Part shown: piece after piece, positions 51,611-58,535 of the stretch | Position numbering within the stretch: position 1 is the first letter of the stretch | Layout: the number at the start of each line of letters is the position of its first letter | Source: PALSA-1353 sp050014015 | Lineage (GTDB): Bacteria; Planctomycetota; Phycisphaerae; Tepidisphaerales; Tepidisphaeraceae | NCBI GenBank assembly: GCA_050014015.1 | Contig: JBEKEC010000026.1 | Location: forward strand, 31,557-95,556 | Direction: 5' to 3' | Length of the DNA: 64,000 nucleotides | The notes under the pieces: model-generated | What the model was told of the DNA's origin: nothing | The model's database searches: none | What the model saw: only the letters and a program-made list of their open reading frames with translations | Program-made: the position numbers and the translations under genes

Positions 51611-51776
51611 GTCACTTGTCATTGGTCATTTGCGGCAAACCCGCCCACAACCCCTTCGGAATTCAACTGGACATCCCGTAGAATACGGTCAGTCACACGG
51701 CCACCGTGCAACTGCGATCAGCCGCCGGCCACCCCCCGCAAGTGACGAATGACCAACGACTAATGGCGAATGACCG
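51611..51776. repeat. Second GTCATT-type palindromic repeat
   Basis: GTCACTTGTCATTGGTCATT (51611-51630, continuing TGCGG) pairs with a right arm at 51737-51776 built of AATGACC/CGACTAATGG-type units. The related half-arm TTGGTATTGGTCATTTTTCA lies at 51410-51429. It ends 16 bp before the first pilin start codon, so it would be in the 5' leader of the operon transcript. Confidence 0.8.
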
Positions 51777-51792
51777 ACATTATTGAGGCCCC

Positions 51793-53010
51793 ATGCAAGC
51801 CAAACTCGAAACTCCAAACAAGAAGTGCAAGCCTCAAGTACAAGTTGCAAGCAATCTCCCCAACTTGCACTCACAACTTGCAACTTGCAACTTCCTCCCC
51901 GGCTTCACCCTCACCGAGCTCCTGGTAGTCATCGGCATCATCACCATCCTCATCGGCATCCTCCTGCCCGTCGTCGGCCGCATACGCCGCATCGCCTACG
52001 TCGCCGACACCCAAAACGAAATCAGCCAACTTTCCAACGCCTGCGACCAGTATTATTCCACGTTCCACGCGTATCCGGGACCGTTCAGCAATGACGACAC
52101 AGCCGGCAACGTCGCTACTAGCACCATCGGCAGCCCCAGCGGCGCCCCAACTTTGACGCAGCTTTATTTCAATGGAGCGCCCAGCGCCCTAAGCAGCGAT
52201 CCAAATTATACGAACCCGCAATGGACCGTCACCGGCGCGCAAAACCTCGTCCTGGGCCTGATGGGCGGTTTGAGGCCAACCACTCCGGCCAATCCCCCAA
52301 ATGTTGCATTCGCCCCCGCTGAAGTCGGCCTCGGACCGATGAGCCTGAATCCCAATAATCCATCCCGTACGCCATCCTTCTTTCCTGCCGGATCGAACTA
52401 CCTCATGTGGTGCCAGATCAACTCCGGACAGAACGTTCAGACCACCGGCGCGTACCAGAATCTGGGCGGCGGCACGACATTCACCGGCACCGCGTTCACC
52501 GACCCCGCCGGCACTGCGGCCGGCGATTGCCCCATCCCCGTATTTGTCGATCGCTTCCCAACCCCCGGCCCATTGCCAATCCTCTATCTGCGGGCCAGAA
52601 CCGGTGCCAAGGGAATTGTTTGGGACAATGGAAAAAACGGCCAATACGTCCTGGACAACCAGAACAACGGCTACGCGTATTATCAATACGATCTTCGCGA
52701 CATTACGCCCTACACCTACTCCCACATCGGATTGCCGGCCAACGACAGCAGCGGGAATCCAATCACCCACAATCTGATTGGTATCCTCAGGTCGCCGCCA
52801 ATCGGTACCGTTTCATCCACCGCCCCCAACAACGCTCTTCCTTATTTTATGAACGCTTCAATTCCGCCGACCGATTCAACCGATCCAGGTTATCCCAATT
52901 ACACCGGCCGTCCCCGGGCCGTCGATCATTTCATCCTGATTTCCGCCGGCCCCGACGGCATTTACGGAACTTCCGACGACATCACGAGTTTCGGCGATGT
53001 TTCGCAATAA
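51793..53010 (+). CDS. Prepilin-like protein 1 (GspG-type N-terminus)
   Basis: Type IV pilin-like/pseudopilin of 405 aa and first gene of the operon. The cleavage site and N-terminal helix are LPG^FTLTELLVVIGIITIL with the Glu5 of mature pilins, then ILLPVVGRIRRIAYVADTQN. The leader before cleavage is 37 residues and is encoded by a palindromic CAAGTTG-type repeat; usual leaders are shorter. The large Pro/Gly/Asn-rich C-terminal domain ends GPDGIYGTSDDITSFGD, reminiscent of the Ca-binding C-terminus of GspG. It is likely part of a type II secretion or pilus tip complex in the envelope. Confidence 0.9.
   Translation: MQAKLETPNKKCKPQVQVASNLPNLHSQLATCNFLPGFTLTELLVVIGIITILIGILLPVVGRIRRIAYVADTQNEISQLSNACDQYYSTFHAYPGPFSNDDTAGNVATSTIGSPSGAPTLTQLYFNGAPSALSSDPNYTNPQWTVTGAQNLVLGLMGGLRPTTPANPPNVAFAPAEVGLGPMSLNPNNPSRTPSFFPAGSNYLMWCQINSGQNVQTTGAYQNLGGGTTFTGTAFTDPAGTAAGDCPIPVFVDRFPTPGPLPILYLRARTGAKGIVWDNGKNGQYVLDNQNNGYAYYQYDLRDITPYTYSHIGLPANDSSGNPITHNLIGILRSPPIGTVSSTAPNNALPYFMNASIPPTDSTDPGYPNYTGRPRAVDHFILISAGPDGIYGTSDDITSFGDVSQ
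51822..51893. repeat. CAAGTTG-type palindromic repeat inside pilin 1 leader
   Basis: The left arm (51822-51852, AAGTGCAAG...CAAGTTGCAAG) and right arm (51860-51893, AACTTGCAC...CAACTTGCAAC) are reverse-complementary runs of near-7-nt units around a short CAATCTCCCC loop. The whole element lies between the start codon and the prepilin cleavage codons and keeps the frame open. Confidence 0.88.
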
Positions 53011-53071
53011 TCAGTTGCCCACGCCCTTGCCCCACCCACAAGACAACGCGAATCATTCAGCAGGCGGAAAC

Positions 53072-53974
53072 ATGAAGAAGAAGTTACAAGTTACAAGTTA
53101 CAAGTTGCAAGTTGCCAGATGCGAGCAACCACCCCGTCTTCAACTTGCAACTAACAACTTGCAACTTGCACCTCTTCGTACCGCCTTCACCATGATCGAA
53201 CTCCTCGTGGTGATCGGCATCATCCTGATCCTCATGGGCCTCTTCTTCGCCGGCGCCAAGCTCGTCACCGCCCAGGCCAGGGAACGCGATACCAAAACCA
53301 TGCTCGAAACCTGCAAGACGATGTTTGAGAATTACCGGCAGGCGACGAAGCTGTATATCAATCCCGCCACCAATTATCCCAAGGGAAGCAGCATCGACGC
53401 TTTGAGCGCCGCAGGCGCTACTGGATCGTTGATCTGGTCCACCGGGCAAGAGCAAGCGCCGGGCCTGACCTCGCCCGGCGCTCCAGACGACAATATGCCC
53501 CCGAACTTAGACCCCAGCTTAAAAATTTACAACCCCAACGAACCCTACGTCGCATACTCCACAGCTTTAAAGAATACCCTGGTAATCATGCAAGCGATGC
53601 TAACGATCCACGAGAATCAGACGATCCTGAACAACCTCCCTGCCAGCAAGGTACTAAAGGATCCCAAAACCGGCGTTCCGCTGCTTCTCGATGCCTGGGG
53701 CAACGTGATCATCTTCGTCCCTGGTGGCGGCCTCACCGGCGTTTTCGTTGATCCGGCCGACAACGGCGGTCTAACTCAGGTCATCACCAGCGAACAAGTG
53801 CAGCCAAATGGTTGGACTCCGCCATCCGCTGTCGCCAACCCCTATAAACCCTTTTTTGTCTCCGCTGGCCCCGACGGCGATATGAGCAACGCGCACGGCA
53901 ATACGTGGGCAACAGCGACTTCCAGTCAGCAGTCCCTCATGACCGACGACAACATTTACTCCTTCCAGAACTGA
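53072..53974 (+). CDS. Prepilin-like protein 2 (GspG-type N-terminus)
   Basis: Pseudopilin of 300 aa from the ATG at 53072, after AGGCGGA; the frame is open back to 52997 within pilin 1. The processing site is LRTA^FTMIELLVVIGIILIL, followed by RERDTKTMLETCKTMFENYR. The leader is 38 residues, from MKKKLQVTSYKLQVARCEQP onward, and is encoded by a palindromic repeat. The C-terminal part ends SAGPDGDMSNAHGNTWATAT. It shares the operon with pilins 1 and 3-5. Confidence 0.88.
   Translation: MKKKLQVTSYKLQVARCEQPPRLQLATNNLQLAPLRTAFTMIELLVVIGIILILMGLFFAGAKLVTAQARERDTKTMLETCKTMFENYRQATKLYINPATNYPKGSSIDALSAAGATGSLIWSTGQEQAPGLTSPGAPDDNMPPNLDPSLKIYNPNEPYVAYSTALKNTLVIMQAMLTIHENQTILNNLPASKVLKDPKTGVPLLLDAWGNVIIFVPGGGLTGVFVDPADNGGLTQVITSEQVQPNGWTPPSAVANPYKPFFVSAGPDGDMSNAHGNTWATATSSQQSLMTDDNIYSFQN
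53080..53173. repeat. CAAGTTA/G palindromic heptamer repeat inside pilin 2 leader
   Basis: The left arm (53080-53117) is AAGTTAC-AAGTTAC-AAGTTAC-AAGTTGC-AAGTTGC, five 7-nt units. The right arm (53138-53173) is the reverse-complement series (CAACTTG units). The 20-nt loop ATGCGAGCAACCACCCCGTC contains the complement of the GGTTGC core seen in the intergenic members. Confidence 0.9.
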
Positions 53975-53977
53975 GCC

Positions 53978-55126
53978 ATGAAAAGCCCGTTGGATAAACT
54001 CGAAACTCGAAACCCGAAACTCGAATCAAATTCAAAATTCGAAGTTCGAAGCCAGGGCCGTTTCGTCATTCGGATTTCGAATTTGATTCGTCATTCGAAT
54101 TTCGAATTTCGAATTTCCCGCGCAGCGGGCTTCACCCTCATCGAGATGATCACCGTCCTGACGATCATCATCATCGTCCTGGCCATCGCCATCCCGGTTT
54201 GGAACGCCCTGATGGGCGGCACCAATCTGGCCGCCGCCCAGAACCAGATTTCCGCCTTCCTGTCCAACGCCCGCACCGACGCCATCTACAACCGCCAAAT
54301 CATCGGCGTCTTCTTCTTCCTCGACCCCAAATCCCAACAAACCGCCATGGCCGAAGTACAGGTGCAAACGCTGTGGCAGCTTCCCTATCCCCTCACCAGC
54401 GGCTCCGCAACCAGTTACGCCTACACTTCACATTTTCAACCTAAGCCCTCTCCATTGCCGTTGCCTGATAACGGCTCCGTTAATTCAATTGAGTTGGTGA
54501 ACAACCCCGACCCCAACACCGCGGGAAACTATATCTTCTATCGCGACATCGTTCTTCTACCCAAAGGCGTCGGCGTCGCGTTGAACAACAACACCTATGC
54601 CTACAACAATTACAACAGTTCCAATCAATATTCTCCGGGTGTGTGGAACCCCAACAGTTTTGCCTGGTCGATCGACCGTTATCTTCGTCTGGGCGCCATC
54701 ATGTTCAACCCTGACGGCACGCTGGCATCCATTCCCTTTGCCATTCCCTATAGTGAACTGTTTACTAAAACCTCCACACTCGGCGAGAACCTGATCGCCC
54801 AGCGAATCGGAATGAACTCAAGTGACTTGGGCAGCAACATCAGCGTTGCTTCTCAGCATATTCCCCTGATATCCTCCGTCGGCCTCGTCGTTTACGATCG
54901 CGACGCCTATTTGAACCAACACGCCTCGGCGACCGCGCTCGTTCCCGGCGATGGCTTGCAGTTTACCGACTGGGACATGAACTATACTCTCTACACCGCC
55001 GCCTATCCCGGCGGCGTCCCCCAACCGTCTGCCGCCGACAAATTCATCGAAGAATCCTGGATCGACCAGAACGGCACCGCGATGCTCGTCAGTCCAAACA
55101 GCGGCTCTTTATTGAAGGCGAAATGA
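53978..55126 (+). CDS. Prepilin-like protein 3 (GspH-type)
   Basis: Pseudopilin of 382 aa starting 3 bp after pilin 2. The processing site is RAAG^FTLIEMITVLTIIIIV, followed by AIAIPVWNALMGGTNLAAAQ and NQISAFLSNARTDAIYNRQI, a GspH/FimT-like pattern. The 51-residue leader (KLETRNPKLESNSKFEVRSQ, then IRISNLIRHSNFEFRIS) is encoded by an ACTCGAA-type palindrome and contains many Arg and Phe. The mature domain is beta-rich. It overlaps pilin 4 by 4 bp. Confidence 0.88.
   Translation: MKSPLDKLETRNPKLESNSKFEVRSQGRFVIRISNLIRHSNFEFRISRAAGFTLIEMITVLTIIIIVLAIAIPVWNALMGGTNLAAAQNQISAFLSNARTDAIYNRQIIGVFFFLDPKSQQTAMAEVQVQTLWQLPYPLTSGSATSYAYTSHFQPKPSPLPLPDNGSVNSIELVNNPDPNTAGNYIFYRDIVLLPKGVGVALNNNTYAYNNYNSSNQYSPGVWNPNSFAWSIDRYLRLGAIMFNPDGTLASIPFAIPYSELFTKTSTLGENLIAQRIGMNSSDLGSNISVASQHIPLISSVGLVVYDRDAYLNQHASATALVPGDGLQFTDWDMNYTLYTAAYPGGVPQPSAADKFIEESWIDQNGTAMLVSPNSGSLLKAK
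53996..54118. repeat. ACTCGAA/TTTCGAA palindromic heptamer repeat inside pilin 3 leader
   Basis: The left arm (53996-54051) has ACTCGAA-ACTCGAA-ACCCGAA-ACTCGAA units and then TTCGAAG units. The right arm (54069-54118) has TTTCGAA units in reverse-complement orientation. The loop is CCAGGGCCGTTTCGTCA. Both arms stay open in the pilin frame. Confidence 0.9.
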
Positions 55127-56259
55127 TGAAGATAGTTGCAAGTTACAAGTTGCAAGTGCAGGAGGAGTTGCAAGCACCAAGTTGCAAGTGCAAGTCCACG
55201 CTCGCAACTCCCAACTTGCCACTTGCACTTGCCACTTGCACTTCCCCCGGCTTTACTTTTATCGAGGTCCTCTTCGCCGTGATTCTTCTCGGCATCGGCT
55301 TCATCATGATCGCCGGCGTCTTCCCCGTCGCCATCCAGCAAACCGCCGCCGTCTCCGACGAAACCCAAGGCACCGCCATCGCCCGCGACGCCATCAAAAA
55401 AATCCAGGCCGTCGCGGACAGCATGGGTTCCAACGCCCTGTTCCCAGCCACCGGCTCCATCGCCGCTCCCCAAGTCTGGGCAATCACAACGAACCCGGCG
55501 TCAAACAATATGCTAACGACGCCCGGCAACAACAACGGTCTGATGGCCGCCCTTGGCGCCGATTCCTTTTTCACCGCGGACCATCGTTATGGATGGGTCG
55601 GCTTCTATCGCCGCGATTCCATCACCAGCCCGTTCGCGCAGGTCTACGTGATCGCATTGCAAAACCCGAATTTCCCTAACTACCTTTATACTTCCGTTGC
55701 GAACACAATCCCCGGTCCCATCCCCCCGCCGGTTCCACCGAGCACTTATGGAAACTCACCTCTTGCCGCCCCAACCGCCGCCAAGTCCATTCAAGCTGCG
55801 TTCTTCTACAATCAGGATGGCACCACCACCGTCGTACTGCAGAATTTCCCCACCTACAGCGCCTCCACAGGCCCCGGCACCGGGGGTGGCGGACCAAACG
55901 GTGCGACCGGTGCGTTTCTCTTGGTTGCTGACACCAACAGCGGAACCCCCGCAAACCTGGTCGGGAGATTCTTCCGCCTCGGCAACGCTGCCAGCACAGC
56001 CGTTCTTCCCTCCGGTTACACGCTTCCGAGCACCCCGTACCAGATTTTCACGCTTCAACCAGGCTGGGACATCACGCCCGCCGACAATATTGCCGTCTCC
56101 ACAGGAAGCCCGGCATTCACCCCTGATATCTGGCTAATGGGCGCCGCCCCCATGCCCGACCCCGGCGGCAGCGGCGAATTCACCGGCCCCTTCTCCGGCC
56201 CCAACCAGGACATCGGCGTCGCATCCGCTTTCATCCGCGTCAACACGGCGAATAACTGA
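55123..56259 (+). CDS. Prepilin-like protein 4 (GspI/PilV-type)
   Basis: Pseudopilin of 378 aa whose ATG overlaps the pilin 3 stop by 4 bp. The processing site is TSPG^FTFIEVLFAVILLGIGF, followed by MIAGVFPVAIQQTAAVSDET and GTAIARDAIKKIQA, as in GspI/PilV minor pilins. The 43-residue leader (ASYKLQVQEELQAPSCKCKS and more) comes from a CAAGTTG-type palindrome and includes three Cys. It overlaps pilin 5 by one base. Confidence 0.88.
   Translation: MMKIVASYKLQVQEELQAPSCKCKSTLATPNLPLALATCTSPGFTFIEVLFAVILLGIGFIMIAGVFPVAIQQTAAVSDETQGTAIARDAIKKIQAVADSMGSNALFPATGSIAAPQVWAITTNPASNNMLTTPGNNNGLMAALGADSFFTADHRYGWVGFYRRDSITSPFAQVYVIALQNPNFPNYLYTSVANTIPGPIPPPVPPSTYGNSPLAAPTAAKSIQAAFFYNQDGTTTVVLQNFPTYSASTGPGTGGGGPNGATGAFLLVADTNSGTPANLVGRFFRLGNAASTAVLPSGYTLPSTPYQIFTLQPGWDITPADNIAVSTGSPAFTPDIWLMGAAPMPDPGGSGEFTGPFSGPNQDIGVASAFIRVNTANN
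55136..55244. repeat. CAAGTTG-type palindromic repeat inside pilin 4 leader
   Basis: The left arm (55136-55194) is made of GTTGCAA/GTTACAA/GTGCAAG units, and the right arm (55203-55244) of ACTTGCC/ACTTGCA units in the opposite orientation, around a short CCACGCTCG-like loop. The frame is open throughout. Confidence 0.88.
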
Positions 56260-58319
56260 TGCAAAGAAAACACTTGAAACTCGAAACTCGAAACTCGAAT
56301 GACGGGGCCCCGGCGGAATTTTGCCGGGGACCCCAATCAAATTCAAAACTCGAAATTCGAAACCATGCGCATTCGGTCATTCGGATTTCGAATTTCATTC
56401 GTCATTCGAATTTCGGATTTCGAGTTTCCCACAAGGGCTTCACCCTTGTGGAGCTAATGCTCTCCCTGGCCATGGTTCTGATCCTGATCGTCGGCATCAA
56501 CTACGTTTTCCGCACCGCCACCGACGCCGTCGGCGCCGGTAACGCCCTCAACAGCATCAACAGCGACAGCCAGGCCACTCAGCCGATGATCTTCGACGAT
56601 CTTCGCAACGTCTCGAAGAACCCCCCGTGCTTCATCATCTCCAGCCAGCTCGTCACCCAATTCCTCAACTCCGACGATGCCAAGACCAGCTCCGATCCCA
56701 CGATCATCGTCACCGACAACGCGGGAAACTACGCATACGTCGGCCCCTTCGGTACCACGCCCAAGTCCATGACCGTCGCCCCCACGCAATACGTCTCCCC
56801 CGCCACTTTGAACGGCCGCAATCACCGCGCCGATATGCTTAAGTTTTTCGCTCACGCCCTATACCAACGCCGCTCCGGCCCGGATGGAAGGTATTACGCT
56901 TCCGATTCGTCCAATGACGCCTTCATCGAATATGGCCACGCCGCGTTGCCGTCCAATGATCTCACCGCCTTCTACGGCCCCACGGGCCTCCCAAACGCAA
57001 CGACCGGCGTTTACTACGGAACTTCCAACATTGCCGGTGTCCCGCTTGCCGGCGTCCCGCGCATCGGCGCGTACGCATCCGATTGGGTTCTCACCCGCCG
57101 AGTCACGCTCCTGAAGGATCCCAATACCGCGATCACGCTTCCGGACTATCCCTATCCGCCCCCCTCGAACCCCGCAGGCATCACCGCATGGACGGCTCAA
57201 AGTGGAATCACCAAAACTTCTGCGTTCGGCGCAGTCCTGCCCCCGCTCAGTTACGGCAGCTTCGACGGCAACGGCGCGACGCAATTCCAATCCTCCCGCT
57301 ACGACGTTGCCGGCATCACGCCCGAATATTTCGACCGCCTCATCGCTAACGCGATCCTCCCCTACCAGAGCGCCGGTAACACCGGCGCCTCTCTCTGGTG
57401 GAATCCGCTGATTTACGCGCTTCCGATGACTCAAAGCACCGCTACTCCGCCCCAGCCCTATCCACGTCCCGCCGCTGCCCCACCCGACCCAGTTCTCTTT
57501 CCCCCGTACGTCCTAAGCTACTATGGAGCCGTGCCGGGATATGCGACCACCGGCGCATTTTCTAATACTCCGAATACCGCAGCCCCGCCCTACATCCCGC
57601 AAGGAATCGACCCCGGCCTCTGGTACAACCGCCCCCAGTGTAATCCGACGATTTCTACCCCCGTCACCGCCGCCTCCCTCGCCGAGATGGCCCCCTATTT
57701 CCTCCAGCATTGCAGCCAGTTCGTCGTCGAGTATGCCGGGGATTACATGCAGCAGAATAATAACGGCCCCACGGACCCCAAGTATGGTGCGATGACAGGC
57801 CTCGGCCCCGATGGACAAATTGACTTTTACGTTGATGCCAACGGCAACAAGCACATCCGCTGGTACGGCATGCCACGGAGCTCCACCGGCACAGCCCACG
57901 CCGGCGATAGCACCAGCGGTAGCCCACTCGTTCTCATCCGCGGATACGACCCCACGACTACGAACGACGATCCCACAGCCGCTGGCGTGCTGAACTATTT
58001 CACCGATGTCATCCCCTTGCGCGACTACTACACCATGTTTCTCAACAAAGGCGTTAACCCCCCCACGCTTTATGTCCCGCCTTGGGAAGTGGACGTGAAT
58101 TTCGATCCAACACGCGATTACGGCTCATACCTAACCGCTCCCACCCCGCTTGCCAGCGGTAACAAAATCGCCTTCAACGACCCCAACAATCCTCCCCGAT
58201 ACGTTGCCGCCTGGCACGACGACATGCCGGCCATGATTCGCATTCTCATCAAGGTGGACGATCCGAATAATAAGGTCAAGGACGGACCCTGGTACGAGTA
58301 CGTCTTTCGGCTGAAGTGA
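56259..58319 (+). CDS. Prepilin-like protein 5 (GspJ/PilW-type)
   Basis: Pseudopilin of 686 aa; its ATG shares a base with the pilin 4 stop (TGATG). The processing site is SHKG^FTLVELMLSLAMVLILI, then VGINYVFRTATDAVGAGNAL and DSQATQPMIFDDLRNVSKNP, as in GspJ/PilW. The 60-residue leader is encoded by an ACTCGAA-type palindrome holding a GC-rich hairpin. The product is very long compared with typical GspJ (about 200 aa), with a Pro/Tyr/Gly-rich extracytoplasmic region. Confidence 0.87.
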   Translation: MQRKHLKLETRNSNDGAPAEFCRGPQSNSKLEIRNHAHSVIRISNFIRHSNFGFRVSHKGFTLVELMLSLAMVLILIVGINYVFRTATDAVGAGNALNSINSDSQATQPMIFDDLRNVSKNPPCFIISSQLVTQFLNSDDAKTSSDPTIIVTDNAGNYAYVGPFGTTPKSMTVAPTQYVSPATLNGRNHRADMLKFFAHALYQRRSGPDGRYYASDSSNDAFIEYGHAALPSNDLTAFYGPTGLPNATTGVYYGTSNIAGVPLAGVPRIGAYASDWVLTRRVTLLKDPNTAITLPDYPYPPPSNPAGITAWTAQSGITKTSAFGAVLPPLSYGSFDGNGATQFQSSRYDVAGITPEYFDRLIANAILPYQSAGNTGASLWWNPLIYALPMTQSTATPPQPYPRPAAAPPDPVLFPPYVLSYYGAVPGYATTGAFSNTPNTAAPPYIPQGIDPGLWYNRPQCNPTISTPVTAASLAEMAPYFLQHCSQFVVEYAGDYMQQNNNGPTDPKYGAMTGLGPDGQIDFYVDANGNKHIRWYGMPRSSTGTAHAGDSTSGSPLVLIRGYDPTTTNDDPTAAGVLNYFTDVIPLRDYYTMFLNKGVNPPTLYVPPWEVDVNFDPTRDYGSYLTAPTPLASGNKIAFNDPNNPPRYVAAWHDDMPAMIRILIKVDDPNNKVKDGPWYEYVFRLK
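56272..56429. repeat. ACTCGAA palindromic repeat with nested GC hairpin inside pilin 5 leader
   Basis: The left arm (56272-56361) has four ACTCGAA units, then a strong nested hairpin (GGGGCCCCGGC ... GCCGGGGACCCC, 56304-56334), then CTCGAAATTCGAAA. The right arm (56371-56429) has TTTCGAA/TTTCGGA/TTTCGAG units. A further perfect stem-loop, CACAAGGG-cttca-CCCTTGTG, directly follows at 56430-56450 over the prepilin cleavage codons. Confidence 0.88.
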
Positions 58320-58321
58320 TG

Positions 58322-58524
58322 GAGGAAGTAACAAGTTGCAAGTAGCAAGTACAAGTTAGGAGGAAGTGGCAAGTGACAAGTGCCTTAGGAAGTGACAAGT
58401 TACAAGTACCAAGTGCAAGTTAGGAGGAAGCGGCAAGTTACAAGCACAAACTTGCACTTGCAACTTGCAACTTCCCTTGCACTTCCCAGCCCCCACTTGC
58501 ACTTGCAACTTGCACTTGCAACTA
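58322..58524. repeat. CAAGT-type palindromic repeat between pilin 5 and the GspK-like gene
   Basis: A long left arm (58322-58445) of CAAGTTG/CAAGTGA/CAAGTTA units is interrupted by GGAGGAAG blocks. The right arm (58449-58524) is made of ACTTGCA/ACTTGCC/ACTTCCC units. It fills the intergenic gap in the position where the other five pilin genes carry their in-frame copies. The downstream frame is open through it from 58392. Confidence 0.88.
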
Positions 58525-58535
58525 GGTATAAACCC

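Noticed and set aside
58392..58535. N-terminal extension of the GspK-like protein through the upstream repeat
   Set aside because: The 48 extra residues are repeat-encoded, and the ATG at 58536 gives a normal basic-plus-hydrophobic N-terminus. The extension remains possible because the other pilins are read through their repeats.
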